Shown: in pieces, positions 36,059 to 50,892 of the stretch
Layout: every line of letters begins with the position of its first letter
Position numbering within the stretch: position 1 is the stretch's first letter
Assembly: GCA_028023455.1 (NCBI GenBank)
Contig: JAQFVV010006312.1
Location: 2,647,898-2,711,897, forward strand
DNA length: 64,000 bases
Direction: 5' to 3'
Origin: Epiperipatus broadwayi
Lineage: Eukaryota > Onychophora > Udeonychophora > Euonychophora > Peripatidae
The notes under the pieces: model-generated
Database searches by the model: none
What the model saw: the letters and a program-made list of their open reading frames with translations, nothing else
What the model was told of the DNA's origin: nothing
Made by a program: the position numbers and the translations under genes

Positions 36059-36301
36059 ATGTACACTAACTGTCAGTAAATAAAAATGTAGAATAAGTTC
36101 ACCTACATTTTAGCTTTGATTGTATACAAACTTACTATTTACTGATATATTTACATGCAAAGCATGATTTATATATAGTAACATACTTTCAAGACTATGC
36201 ATGTAAATACATCACTAAATGGTTTGATGGTATATAATCAAAGCTAAAGTATAGATGGGTTCATTCCACATTTACATTTACTGACAGTTAGGGTACATAT
36301 A
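36059..36301. repeat. Foldback element, arms of about 105 bp
   Basis: Bases 36059-36163 pair with 36197-36301 at roughly 80 percent by eye (for example CTAACTGTCAGTAAAT against ATTTACTGACAGTTAG, and TAGCTTTGATT against AATCAAAGCTA). The loop is about 33 bases. Confidence 0.8.
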
Positions 36302-36638
36302 ACTCTCTGGGGGTTTTCAGTGCTTTTATATTATTTTGTCAATTTTGGGTTTTAAAATAATTGTATTTACACACATATATAAATTACATGAAAGTAGCCC
36401 ACACTTATTCGCACCAATAATCTTAAATCTACCATCAAATCAGCCTTTTATGTACAAGAAAAAGATGATTGGGGATTGAAGATTGTTGGAGTTGATAAGT
36501 ATGGGCTGTGTTCATGAGATTTACATAATTTATAAACCAATTTAGCTTTGAGAAAAGGTTCTACAAGAAATAAAACTAGTTTATGATATCAATAAATTTT
36601 TATTTAATTCTAAGCTATATATATATATATATATATAT

Positions 36639-36804
36639 ATGTCCAAAAGATGGCGCTATACCAAAACCGCCGAACAAGTGTAAGATTTGTTTTACATAAA
36701 CGAGAAAATGAAAGAGGTAGTTAATTTCTGACTCTTTTTTCGTTTATGTAAAACAAATCTTACACTTGTTCGGCGGTTTTGGTATAGCGCCATCTTTTGG
36801 ACAT
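36639..36804. mobile_element. Perfect-armed palindromic MITE flanked by TA
   Basis: Bases 36639-36703 are the exact reverse complement of 36740-36804 (65 bp each), around a 36-base loop. The ends read TGTCCAAAAGATGGCGC, with TA on both sides, which fits a Tc1/mariner-class MITE. There is no coding capacity. The lack of any mismatch between arms implies recent insertion or gene conversion. Confidence 0.85.
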
Positions 36805-36879
36805 AAATAACAAGTGATAGCAGGTTACGTGATTAACTTGTATTTGTTTTTTCATATATATAATATATGACTATAAAAA

Positions 36880-38030
36880 TAATAAACATAACAATAATTA
36901 ACTATTATATACAGTCTTTCAATCTGCAGAAATAATTTTGATTAATTCCTTAAATCTTCCCAACTGCCATTAAATTCAAAAAACATAATGGAAGCAAATG
37001 TCATCAACTCAAATCCCAGGAATCCTGAATTTTAATGTTAGCAGCTTGTCTATTAATCATATTAATTTTATTTCTATTATTATGGTTTGTCTTCATGCAG
37101 AATCTTAACACTTTCAATATCAAACTTAAATTTATATTTACATGTCCTTTCATGATTCAAGAAAACTGTAGCAGTCATTAAATCATTATTATTTTTACTT
37201 TTCACATGCCATATAAAAATAATAATGTTTTAATGACTGCTTCAGTTTTCTTGGATTATGAAAGGATATGTAAGTTTGATATTGAAAGTGTTAAGATTCT
37301 TCATGAAGAGAGAAGCCATAATAAAAAAAACAAATTAATGAAGCAATTTTATGAATATAATAGAGAAGCTGCTAATATTAAAACTTGGAATTCATTGGAT
37401 TTGAGTTGATGATGTTTGTTTTCCTTATGTTTTTTAAATTAAAAGCAGTTGAGAAAATTTAAGGAATTAACCATAAGTACTTTTGTAAATAAGCATTTAT
37501 TTTATATAGCGTATGTTTTACAATTGTATACATTCAAATATCAGCTTTTTAAGCTAATTGTGTATATGCTTTGCGAATGTTAATAATAAATGAATACTTT
37601 CTCACCAATACAAGATATAGTATTTATGCAGGAATAAAAGGAATCTTCTATTCCTACAACTCAAATGCTTGTATATGAGCAAATCTGAAGTACTGGAATG
37701 ATGTTTAGTAAATTCTAGACAATTTTACCCACGTCATTCATTCAGACATCGTATATAGTAATTTAAAGTGACAGTTCCATCCTCATGCTTTACTTTCCAG
37801 TACTTCAGATTTTCTCATATATAAGAATTTGAGTTGTAGGAATAAGATATTCCTTTTATTCCTGCATAAATACTATATCTTGTATTGGTGAGAAAGTATT
37901 CATTTATTATTAACACTCGCAAAGCGTATGCACAATTAGCTTAAAAGGCTGATATTTGAATGTATATATAAGTACTTTTGTGGATTGAAAGACATACTAT
38001 TATATTCATTATTTTTATTGTTATTACAAT
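36880..38030. repeat. Large foldback element interrupted by a nested insertion
   Basis: The left arm (about 36880-37198) is matched in reverse by 37211-37472 and then, after the insertion at 37487-37967, by about 37982-38030 (GGATTGAAAGAC against GTCTTTCAATC). The arms are diverged but continuous. A 67-codon frame at 37206-37409 falls inside the right arm, and I do not count it as a gene. Confidence 0.75.
37487..37967 (-). mobile_element. Palindromic retroposon-like element, long copy
   Basis: The 481-bp insert lies between two copies of ATAAGTACTTTTGT (37473-37486 and 37968-37981). On the minus strand it starts ATACATTCAAATATCAGCC, forms arms of about 170 bp around a loop near 37705-37790, and ends with an asymmetric tail TATACAATTGTAAAACATAC ... 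AAATAAATGCTTATTT. The same start and tail occur in the 114-bp copy at 11640-11753. The host foldback's intact opposite arm shows one unduplicated target. No protein is encoded. Confidence 0.8.
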
Positions 38031-38033
38031 AGT

Positions 38034-38066
38034 TACACACACACACACACGCACACACACACACAT
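38034..38066. repeat. (AC)n microsatellite
   Basis: The run is AC dinucleotides with one G interruption. Confidence 0.9.
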
Positions 38067-38075
38067 ATATATAAA

Positions 38076-38214
38076 TATTGCAGGTTCATCCATGTTAAAA
38101 AATTTAAATATTAATATACCGACGTTTTTATCACCCAGTGTATGACTTATGTGATCAAGTCGAAATGTCAGTATATCAATATTTAAATTTTTTAAAATGG
38201 ATGAACCCGCAAAA
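38076..38214. repeat. Foldback element, arms of about 52 bp
   Basis: Bases 38076-38127 pair with 38163-38214 with few mismatches (GGTTCATCCAT against ATGGATGAACC; AATTTAAATATT against AATATTTAAATT). The loop is 35 bases. Confidence 0.85.
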
Positions 38215-38800
38215 TATGTCTTTTATATATGCAACCCATGAAAATCTTTGTATCACCATATATATATTAATGATATGTTGAGAGACAGAGAGGAAATATT
38301 CAAGAAAATTAATGGTTGAATGATTTATAACAATATATGGAAAGACATATTGCCAATCATTAATTTTCAACTAAAATAAAAAGTTTCCAGAAAAAAGTGA
38401 GTAATCAGTAAAGGCCTAAGATTAATGTAATGATGATGCTATGAATTTATTGTGAGAACCAGCTATAACTTTGAAATTATAGCACATACAATTATCCACT
38501 ATCAATTCATCTATCACAATCACATAATACATATTTCATAATCTTAGCTGTTTCACATGTGATAATTAGCTATAATATTTGTAACTAATAAATTGATATC
38601 AATAATCACATATATTGAATAATAAAGTTTAATTTAGTATAATAATTATTAATAATGAAGAGAAGAAAGATGGTCAAATCCGTTAAGGTTTAGAAAAAAA
38701 TATTAGTTTAATAAAACAAAATAAAAGTAAAACGAGCATTATACAACATATAAAAATATAGAAATATAAAATATCTATTAAAAATGCATATATACATGCA
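38215..38800. other. AT-rich stretch, nothing recognised
   Basis: A 64-codon minus-strand frame here has no recognisable features. Confidence 0.5.
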
Positions 38801-42842
<4,042 letters not shown>

Positions 42843-43063
42843 CCAATAAAAATAATCTAGAATATACTCTACAAAATTCAATATGCCTATATAAAATAAA
42901 TAACTGAATACTAGCTATAGCCAGCTTATCGCCGTTTATGCCATATTGAGTAGCAATTAAATGTTAATATTTAAATCTCATTAAAATCACATATTGCTAC
43001 CATTCCCATGTGAATATCCAACATTCTTTAACTTTGTATATTAACACAATTACACTGTTTATT
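42843..43063. other. AT-rich linker
   Basis: Nothing is recognised. Confidence 0.5.
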
Positions 43064-43330
43064 TTATACATTGTCCATCATATTTATAAAATATGATTTT
43101 GATTTTTTTTTCAAGCCATTTTCTACATGTAAAATACAAATATTTTCAAAGCAATAATCACCATAACAAATCACTGCATGTTTTACAAACACAGACTTAT
43201 ATCTAACTACAGAATAATACAATTTATTATGAAATAATTCATGTTCCTGAATTATTGTTTTAATGCACATTTGGGTCTCACCAATGTAAGTGGAACTGCA
43301 ATGACACACCACTTTATAAAAAAAAAAACA
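43064..43330 (-). pseudogene. Penelope-like element endonuclease (GIY-YIG) fragment
   Basis: In Penelope-like retroelements the C-terminal GIY-YIG domain nicks target DNA. This frame reads VCHCSSTYIGET near its start, matching the usual C-x-C ... YIGET box. An EH pair follows (IIQEHELFHN), then FVKHAV and finally FENICILHVENGLKKK, in the order seen in the family. The characteristic Arg after YIGET is not evident (QMCIKT). It stops at 43064. Upstream toward 43400 the frame decays, and no RT part was recognised. It is a short dead fragment. Confidence 0.65.
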
Positions 43331-43704
43331 TTACGTTTATTGATTTTATCAACAATATCTTTATCATTAATAATTGATCTATTAGTATTTGGCCAACTTT
43401 AAATGAAACATTAAACTGAACTGACACTAATAATGTAATTATATTGCACACAATATTATTTATATAAGGTAATGCAATCCATGTCTTCTCTTCTATATTT
43501 TCTTTTCTTCATTTGTTTGTTAATTTAGATAATGCAAATGTAAATAAAATATTTTTCTTATTATATTCCATTTTCAATGAATTTTTTCATATATTTTAAA
43601 GTTTATATAATTTATCTTTTTGAAATTTACACAAAATATCATTTCTAAACAAAATGTTTTAAATCCAGTTAATTTATACATAATAGAAACATTTGACTCT
43701 AAAC
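43331..43704. other. AT-rich stretch; possible decayed upstream part of the Penelope fragment
   Basis: No readable RT motifs were found. Confidence 0.35.
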
Positions 43705-43795
43705 AATTTTGAAGATCATCGAGAATTCAAATTCCAGTTTGTCACGTCCAATATATCTGCTTACCACTAAATCACAATACCTTTCAAGTTTTATG
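43705..43795 (-). repeat. tRNA-derived SINE head, degraded
   Basis: On the minus strand TTTAGTGGTAAGCA (box-A-like, near 43765-43778) is followed about 30 bases on by GAATTTGAATTC (box-B-like, near 43722-43733). Order and spacing match a tRNA promoter, but a cloverleaf is not intact. Confidence 0.5.
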
Positions 43796-44808
43796 TTTTT
43801 TATGCATATCTATACACGGTTTATTTGTATTTTCCTTTTTTTAAAAACATATATAATATTTAATATCCGGATAATAATGTTATTTATCATTTTTGCTCTA
43901 GAGAAAATTTATCAAGTTTAATTGATTATACTATAAAAAAAAAAAAAAGAGAAGTGAGATATGTTATTACAGAAAAACACTTTTTAGAAAAAAAAAATCC
44001 ATTTATTTTGTTTTATTTATCTTAATACATCAGTTTTCTCTGCTTTCAGTAATTGTTCATTTAGCCACTTCTCAAGAGAGTGTGACCGACATGGTCTTCA
44101 ATTATCTAGATCTCTGATGAAGCACTATACTACCATGATTATTTGTATATATGCATCTGTTAGGTATGATATTTTTCCTAAAGACTCTTTGGGGATCAAG
44201 AAGAAATTAACTCTTTTTTTTTTAACCGTAATAAAAAGTCAAAAAATTTTCAACACTTTATGAAAACATTTATTTATTTTTTATTTAGGTCATTATTAAT
44301 TTATCTCTGCTAACATTTCTATATTGTCTCAGTGTGAACATTAATTTAATTAAAATATATAATACACACACTCATATACACGCACACACATATATATACT
44401 ACAAATTTGATGCCATAGCATTTGTAGTTTCATAATACAAAAAATCATGATTGCATAAATAAAGCAATATAATCAATGAAATATTGAAAAGTAGTTTGCT
44501 CAATTATTTATACGTTTACACATAAAACTGTGTCCCTTTCTTTTAAATAAAAAAATTACCAATAGCTCATTTATTTAATTGTATTGTAAATTTTCTCTAT
44601 TATATACATATAAAAAATTGCACAAATATATATACACCTACAGAAATGAATTAAGAAATTTTTAATTGGTTAAGAATTTATAAATGTAAGGCTATTATTA
44701 AATTTTATAAGTATTACAAAATTTTTAAAATTAAGTTTTATAATACAAAGTTACATCAAATTGTAATATGTTATTTTAAACTATATATATATTCTTAGTA
44801 TAGTTTCC
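43796..44808. other. AT-rich stretch, nothing recognised
   Basis: Short A- and T-runs only. Confidence 0.5.
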
Positions 44809-45044
44809 GGGAGCTTCAGTGTAGTAAAAGTATAATAGCTAATTAAAGCAAAACCACCTGAAAGTAATTTATCTGTTAATGAAAGAAAAGCTTTGTTTAC
44901 ATTTAAGATGACAAATCGATTACTATTCTTTCAGCATATAAAAGTAATAGTACAATAATTTTGAATATTAGTGATTATTGCAAAAAAATACATAGTTTAT
45001 TAAATGAAACATAGCTATTATATTTTTACTACACGGAAGCTCTC
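44809..45044. repeat. Foldback/MITE-like element, 33-bp terminal inverted repeats
   Basis: Bases 44809-44841 (GGGAGCTTCAGTGTAGTAAA...) are matched in reverse by 45012-45044 with about four mismatches. The 170-base interior is non-coding. A clear target duplication was not seen. Confidence 0.8.
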
Positions 45045-45602
45045 AAAAATAAAAACTATGAATTCATTTATCCGTACGAATATTAGTATTAATATATATA
45101 AAGAACTGCAATTTACACAATTACACACACACACACACACACACAAAACACTTTCACGACTAATTTTATTTTAAAAAATGCAATAAATTATTGAAACCGT
45201 ATGTTATTTATATAGACTAAGCCATGTTTAATAAATTTTTGAGTTAAATAAATTTTTATTTCGATTTTAGATAAAGCAGAGGTTATAGATTGCAATAAAG
45301 AATGTAATAAAATAGGATTGATGGAATTTGAAGAAATTTGAATTAATGTTATAAAAAGAGTTATTTTTTATAAGTATGAAGTAAAATGACTAAATACAAT
45401 TTTAATAAAAGTTAAAATTTATTATAAGAGATACTGAAATGCTTAGTTTATTGTTGTTATAAAGCAGAGATTGTAATGGATACAATAAAAAATGGGGTGG
45501 GGAGGGACATTAAAATTAATAATATGGTAGATTGAAAATTTAAATTGGAAGAATAAAATAAAAATTGTTGACAAATAAATACTACTAATATTATTTCTAC
45601 CA
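45045..45602. other. AT-rich stretch with (AC)n
   Basis: (AC)n lies near 45122-45146. Nothing else is recognised. Confidence 0.5.
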
Positions 45603-45607
45603 CTACT

Positions 45608-45697
<90 letters not shown>

Positions 45698-45720
45698 ATA
45701 ATAATAATAATAATAATAAT
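45603..45720. repeat. (CTA)n(ATA)n microsatellite
   Basis: CTA units run to about 45697, then ATA units to 45720, directly against the start of the LINE fragment. Confidence 0.95.
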
Positions 45721-46657
45721 CCAAAAAACGCTAAACATAATCTCTGCATGTGCACAAAAATTCCCATATCTACGAATAGCCTATAAAATCACCCACACAG
45801 ATAAACCACCTCCTTTACAAGAATTTCTGAAGACACTACTTGCACCATTACTATCTATAAAAAACTTGAATTTTAATCCACTTCAAAATAAATTTAAGTA
45901 CTGGGAAATACATTTGATTTTACACCTGTCACAAATTGATGAAAAAACGTACTTGATATCACCAATATACAACTATGCCATAAATTTAAATTCTGGTCAC
46001 TTGCCCCAAAATATTTTGATTTTCTTCTTAAAATTAACCATGACTCTATACCCACACAGCATTTTTTGAAATATAAAAGAAACAGTCAAAATGTAGACAA
46101 TTTATGTAACCTCTGCCACAGAGACTCAGAAACACAAGATCATATTTTTTTCTCATGTCTAGGACTAAATAGCATCCATTCAATAATAAATACACTATTA
46201 AAAATAAAAGAATAAATATGAAATGCTATTTGCCTCATTCATAAAAGGAGTTTTTGCTGAAATAAGAATCAGTGTATTCATTATCTATGCTTTATGGAGT
46301 ACAAGGTGTAAATTCATGTGCAATAATAATCCAAGAAGGCACCCAAACACATTCAAAAATAAACTGGATAGTATATGTGAAAAAGATAAAAGAATAACAA
46401 ATCACACAACATTTATTGACACCTGGTCTTTATTGCAGTTACCATCAAACTTATAAAAAATAGAAAGTCACAAAAGATTTAGAAATGTCAAATGAAAAAA
46501 TTACAACTTGCCACCATTGAAAAAAAACATTATATGATAGTGAACTTTTGTACCTCTGCCAGCTTTACAAACAATTGACTGTCTGTATAATAATCAAGGA
46601 TAATGTGTAAAAAATTATGTAACCTTTTTTAAGTTATTGAATAAAGTCCTTTGAAAG
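45721..46657 (+). mobile_element. LINE 3' fragment, dead, between microsatellites
   Basis: The fragment begins with the spacer region of a LINE ORF2 containing KPPP, then the zinc domain CNLCHRDSETQDHIFFSC near 46106-46159. A C-terminal helical stretch follows (46223-46456, with WSTRCKF and RRHPNTFKNKL). About 200 bases of untranslated sequence ending GAATAAAGTCCTTTGAAAG come last. A stop near 46214 and several frame shifts break it. The 63.1-63.9 kb fragment shares RRHPNTYRNKL and the TGAATAAAGT 3' end, so both belong to one family. It abuts (ATA)n at both ends. Confidence 0.85.
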
Positions 46658-46961
<304 letters not shown>

Positions 46962-47133
46962 CTGCTCACAACCCAAGGGTTTTCTTACTTTAAAAATGCA
47001 GAAATTTCTCAAAATCTCGACTTGATAAAGTAAAACTTATATCTAATTTAAACATGGAATATAATTTTAAAAAATTATGTGCATTTTTAAGTTCAAATGT
47101 TTTTTATAAAACAGTTCTCACTAATGCAAAAAA
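46962..47133. other. Linker, nothing recognised
   Basis: The linker lies between the (ATA)n array and a minus-strand LINE remnant. Confidence 0.45.
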
Positions 47134-47520
47134 TCAAGTTAAGATGACTGCCAACCAAAAATATGGCCAAATGGTTGGTGCCAATTCAAAGTCAGCATTT
47201 TTTTTAGAATTGACCAACAAGAATACATATGCTAATATCACTAAAACAATTGCCAGATTTAGAAAATGAAATAAGAATAATATTAAAAATCTAGGTTTAA
47301 AAATACAAGGTAACCAGTCCCTCCAACCAATGTGATACAAATTACTGGTGAAAATTTCCACAACTCCATACCAATAGGGCTTTTTATTACTTTCAAACCT
47401 TTATTCTTCCAAAGATTAATTGTTTTAGCCATCACTGACATAAACTTTTCTCTACACTGATTTTCCAAAACATTACTGTATGAAGACCTTAGTCTGCATA
47501 GTCAATAGGATGTACTTTCT
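47134..47520 (-). pseudogene. LINE reverse transcriptase thumb-region remnant
   Basis: On the minus strand the pieces SSYSNVLENQCREKFMSVMA, then TINLWKNKGLKVI, then FSPVI and FKPRFLILF follow the layout of the region just after the RT palm in TX1/L1-like LINEs (a W-x-KR-x-L segment and later helices). The frame shifts near 47283-47361. Orientation is opposite to the LINE piece at 45.7 kb, so they are separate insertions or the product of an inversion. The call rests on pattern memory only. Confidence 0.45.
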
Positions 47521-47830
47521 TGGCTTGCCAATCATCCCAATCCAAGTTACAAGGCAATTGAATTCCATGAGATCAACCAAAGAGACACTTTCATATAAAA
47601 ATTAAAATTCTATAAAAATTTAGCCTTAGTTACCATCAATAAAAAATCATCCTAGCTATTTAACCAGAATACTGAGAAAAAAACAACTTCTTCATTAACC
47701 CTATCCAGGAGATCCAAAAACCATGAAGCCCTGAAGGGTCATCTCACTTCAGCCTGTATACTTTAAAGACATTCAAGTTCTCAGTATATAGCAATAATTT
47801 CACAATAACTTTAAGTCCAACTTCATAAAA
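47521..47830. other. Transition sequence, nothing firm
   Basis: The stretch is less AT-rich than usual and probably also old transposon sequence. Confidence 0.35.
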
Positions 47831-48236
47831 CCAGAGACCAAAATGGATACCTACAAAAACATCAACCAAGAGGCTACACTCTGCCTAAACATTACAGGGT
47901 TTAAGCCCCCTAGTTATTCCTGTAGTCAGCATGGTCATTACACTATTCAATGTTTTATAACATAAAGCCTAGAGCATAGTCATGCTAATAGTTAAATTGG
48001 CCAATGCACACATGATCAAAGACAAAACATGACCAAGTTACAATATGCAAACAAATGGTGATACTCAACTCAATAAAAAACTAATTGATTTTACCATAAA
48101 ACACACTAACAATGCTCAAGATATTGCTGTAAACTCAGCACCAACATCTATAGACCAAAGCATAAATTCACCATGTAATACAATGATAAAGCAACCAACT
48201 CAGACAGAATCAGACAACAATACAGAGAAACAATAG
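47831..48236 (+). pseudogene. Possible LINE ORF1-type fragment
   Basis: A frame near 47833-47965 includes TLCLNITGFKPPSYSC followed by a GHYTIQC run, resembling a CCHC knuckle whose second Cys is replaced. A stop follows at about 47960. A further frame at 48045-48236 (63 codons, rich in T, N, Q) may belong to the same protein. ORF1 proteins of LINEs bind the RNA, and such knuckles are common. The assignment is tentative. Confidence 0.3.
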
Positions 48237-48499
48237 TGATCTGCCTCTAACAATGCAGCTACCCTAATAATAAATAAAATCTTTATAATAAATCATGGAC
48301 ATCCTCATTCCATGTTTCACTCCTGTAGTATCCTCCCTGCCCAGAAGACAAGACAAAACATAGACAGCCCCAAAAACCCATGTATTCATTTCCATATATG
48401 TATTTCCAAATACCAACACAGAACAATTTGAAATAATCAATCAGTAATATCAATCATTTTCCTCATAAATCAATTGACTATACATGCTGAAGCTAAGTT

Positions 48500-48500
<1 letters not shown>
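48237..48500. other. Nothing recognised
   Basis: The sequence is moderately AT-rich and non-coding. Confidence 0.45.

Positions 48501-48569
<69 letters not shown>
48501..48569. repeat. (AT)n microsatellite
   Basis: The run has one short interruption (AACT) near 48538. Confidence 0.95.
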
Positions 48570-48572
<3 letters not shown>

Positions 48573-48662
48573 TTTGGATCTTATTGAAAAGTGAAACTAG
48601 CATAGAATCCAAGCAAATATCTTATAATAGTAATTTATACAAATATTATGCAATCTTAATTT

Positions 48663-48688
48663 TCATCATCATCATCATCATGATGATG

Positions 48689-48759
<71 letters not shown>

Positions 48760-48780
48760 GTAGAAGAAGAAGAAGAAGAA
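48663..48780. repeat. Compound (ATC)n(ATG)n(ATA)n(GAA)n array
   Basis: TCATCA units turn into their own reverse complement (TGATGA) at about 48680, making a short perfect hairpin. ATA units then run to about 48758, and GAA units from 48763 to 48780. Confidence 0.95.
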
Positions 48781-50764
48781 GCCAATGAGCATAACACAAA
48801 TAAATAATTAGTCACATTATATTGGAAACAATGAAAATACATCTAAAAATATAGTCATACAAATTATTACTAAATATAATAAAACTTTACTTTAAAATCT
48901 AAACATTAGGCATAATCAATAACTGTAGGTATGCTTCGAAATATATATGTAAGAATAAGGTACATAAAAATTTGAAAATATATTACTAACTTTATATAAA
49001 TATGCCAATATATCTGTGGCATATATTGTACTATAACTAGAATTTATTTGAAAACTTTTCAATTAACAAGTTAAGTCTACTTTAAACAAATTAGTGAAGC
49101 AAAGATACATCCCTTTGTTAGCTTCAATGGACTGCCAATAGATTTTTTAGCTTTCCATTTCCTCACTCTTTTAATATTCATATTAATAAAATATTTAAAA
49201 TCTGATAGTGTTCAAAGATATCAATTTTGAATAATAATTCCCTTTTATATGCATTCCAATTTATTTTTATCCTGTTTTATATAAACAAGATTATTTCAAA
49301 CACTAATAATTTAACTAAGCATTAGGAGGAACAATTTCTGTAAGCCAAACTATTGATTTTTATTAAATCTTTTAAAATAAATAATTAATTGGCTGTGAGG
49401 TTTGGCACTCAAAACACACTCTCCCTTTTCAATTTATTAAAATAACTATGATAAAATATATAATAGTAATTTTTAGACAAAAAAGATTCAGTTTAAAATT
49501 TAAATGAAGTTCACAAAATGTTTATAAATTAAAATGGCTTTGACACAATTGCCTTGGATTAATATTTTATTCAGCAGTTAGTAAAATCCAACAGGAATGA
49601 TAAGAGCATTTTTATGTATCTCTTTTGTTTTAAAGAAGCTCTGTATTTGAAAGTCAAAGTTTTAAGTTGACATTGCATTATCTTCCATTTTCTTCAATTG
49701 AAGATAAATTTTTGTCACAATCAATTTTCCACACACATTTAAAATATGTACTTTGTTATCATTGTTTTTTACATATTTAAAGATTCATAGTTGATAGTTA
49801 TTAATTGTAGGATTTCATGTTTGAATTAATTATAGTTAATTAGATATTACAAGACCATTCTCATGAAGTTGGTTTATATAATTAGAAAGGAGTTCATAAA
49901 TGTAAATTCTCAATGCATGAAAAGGTTTTTGGTTACTGAGGAAATATGTGTTAATCACACATTAGTTTGATGATAAATGATATACTGAAAATTAGTATGG
50001 TGAGCAAGAGAATTAGAAAAAAAAAATTGATTTCTTTTGAAATTTATTTATATTCTAGAAGTTTCTAACCTCAAAATTACAAAAAAAAACAACAACAACA
50101 ACAACAAACAAACAACGTTATTGTAGAAATTTTCTATTTTTAAAACAATCTAAATATTTATAACAAAGAAATAATATGTATATCAAAGTTTAATTACAGA
50201 TTAAAGATATCAATTCAATTTAGGGGTAATTTATTCTAATAACATAAAAATATAATATAAATTTTATTTTGATTTCCAATTTATTTTATGTAAAACCTTA
50301 ATGCATCCTACCTGACTTGAATTAATGTATAGACTCTTAAAAGAATTTTTTATTTTATTAAATTATTAATCTCTTATATAAAACAAATACAATTTTTTTA
50401 TCTTGTTACATTAAAAAATAAAAAGCATTTTTATTTAAATTTAAATAAAATTCTCTATATCTAATGTGTATGCACCTATATCAGTGCTAAATTTAAATGT
50501 AAGTTATTATATTATGTTATATTTAATTAGCTATACTATCTTAATAAATAAAATCAAAAGCGTGTGTAGCACTTGAAAGAGAAGCTATAACGAATGCACA
50601 AATATTAAATGCTTAGCACTTTCGAGGCAGGTTGCCTCATATTCATAGCAATACTGAGCAGTGCAGAACAGGGAGATAATGGCAACATACTAATATGCAA
50701 GTTGATATTTTAATTATAAATAAATATTTTTTGTCAACTACCTAAAATAAATAAAAATAAAAAT
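48781..50764. other. AT-rich desert
   Basis: An (AAC)n run lies near 50085-50110. No gene is recognised. Confidence 0.6.
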
Positions 50765-50772
50765 TTCTCTTC

Positions 50773-50843
<71 letters not shown>

Positions 50844-50844
50844 T

Positions 50845-50889
<45 letters not shown>
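50765..50889. repeat. (CT)n(AT)n(AG)n(AT)n self-complementary microsatellite
   Basis: (CT)n at about 50773-50797, (AT)n to 50827 and (AG)n to 50843 form one perfect inverted repeat; a second (AT)n runs at 50849-50889. Confidence 0.95.

Positions 50890-50892
<3 letters not shown>

Noticed and set aside
37206-37409. A 67-codon frame within the large foldback arm
   Set aside because: It lies wholly inside a repeat arm, has no recognised domain and its mirror arm is not open.
47054-47269. A 71-codon plus-strand frame
   Set aside because: It overlaps the better-supported minus-strand LINE remnant and matches nothing known.
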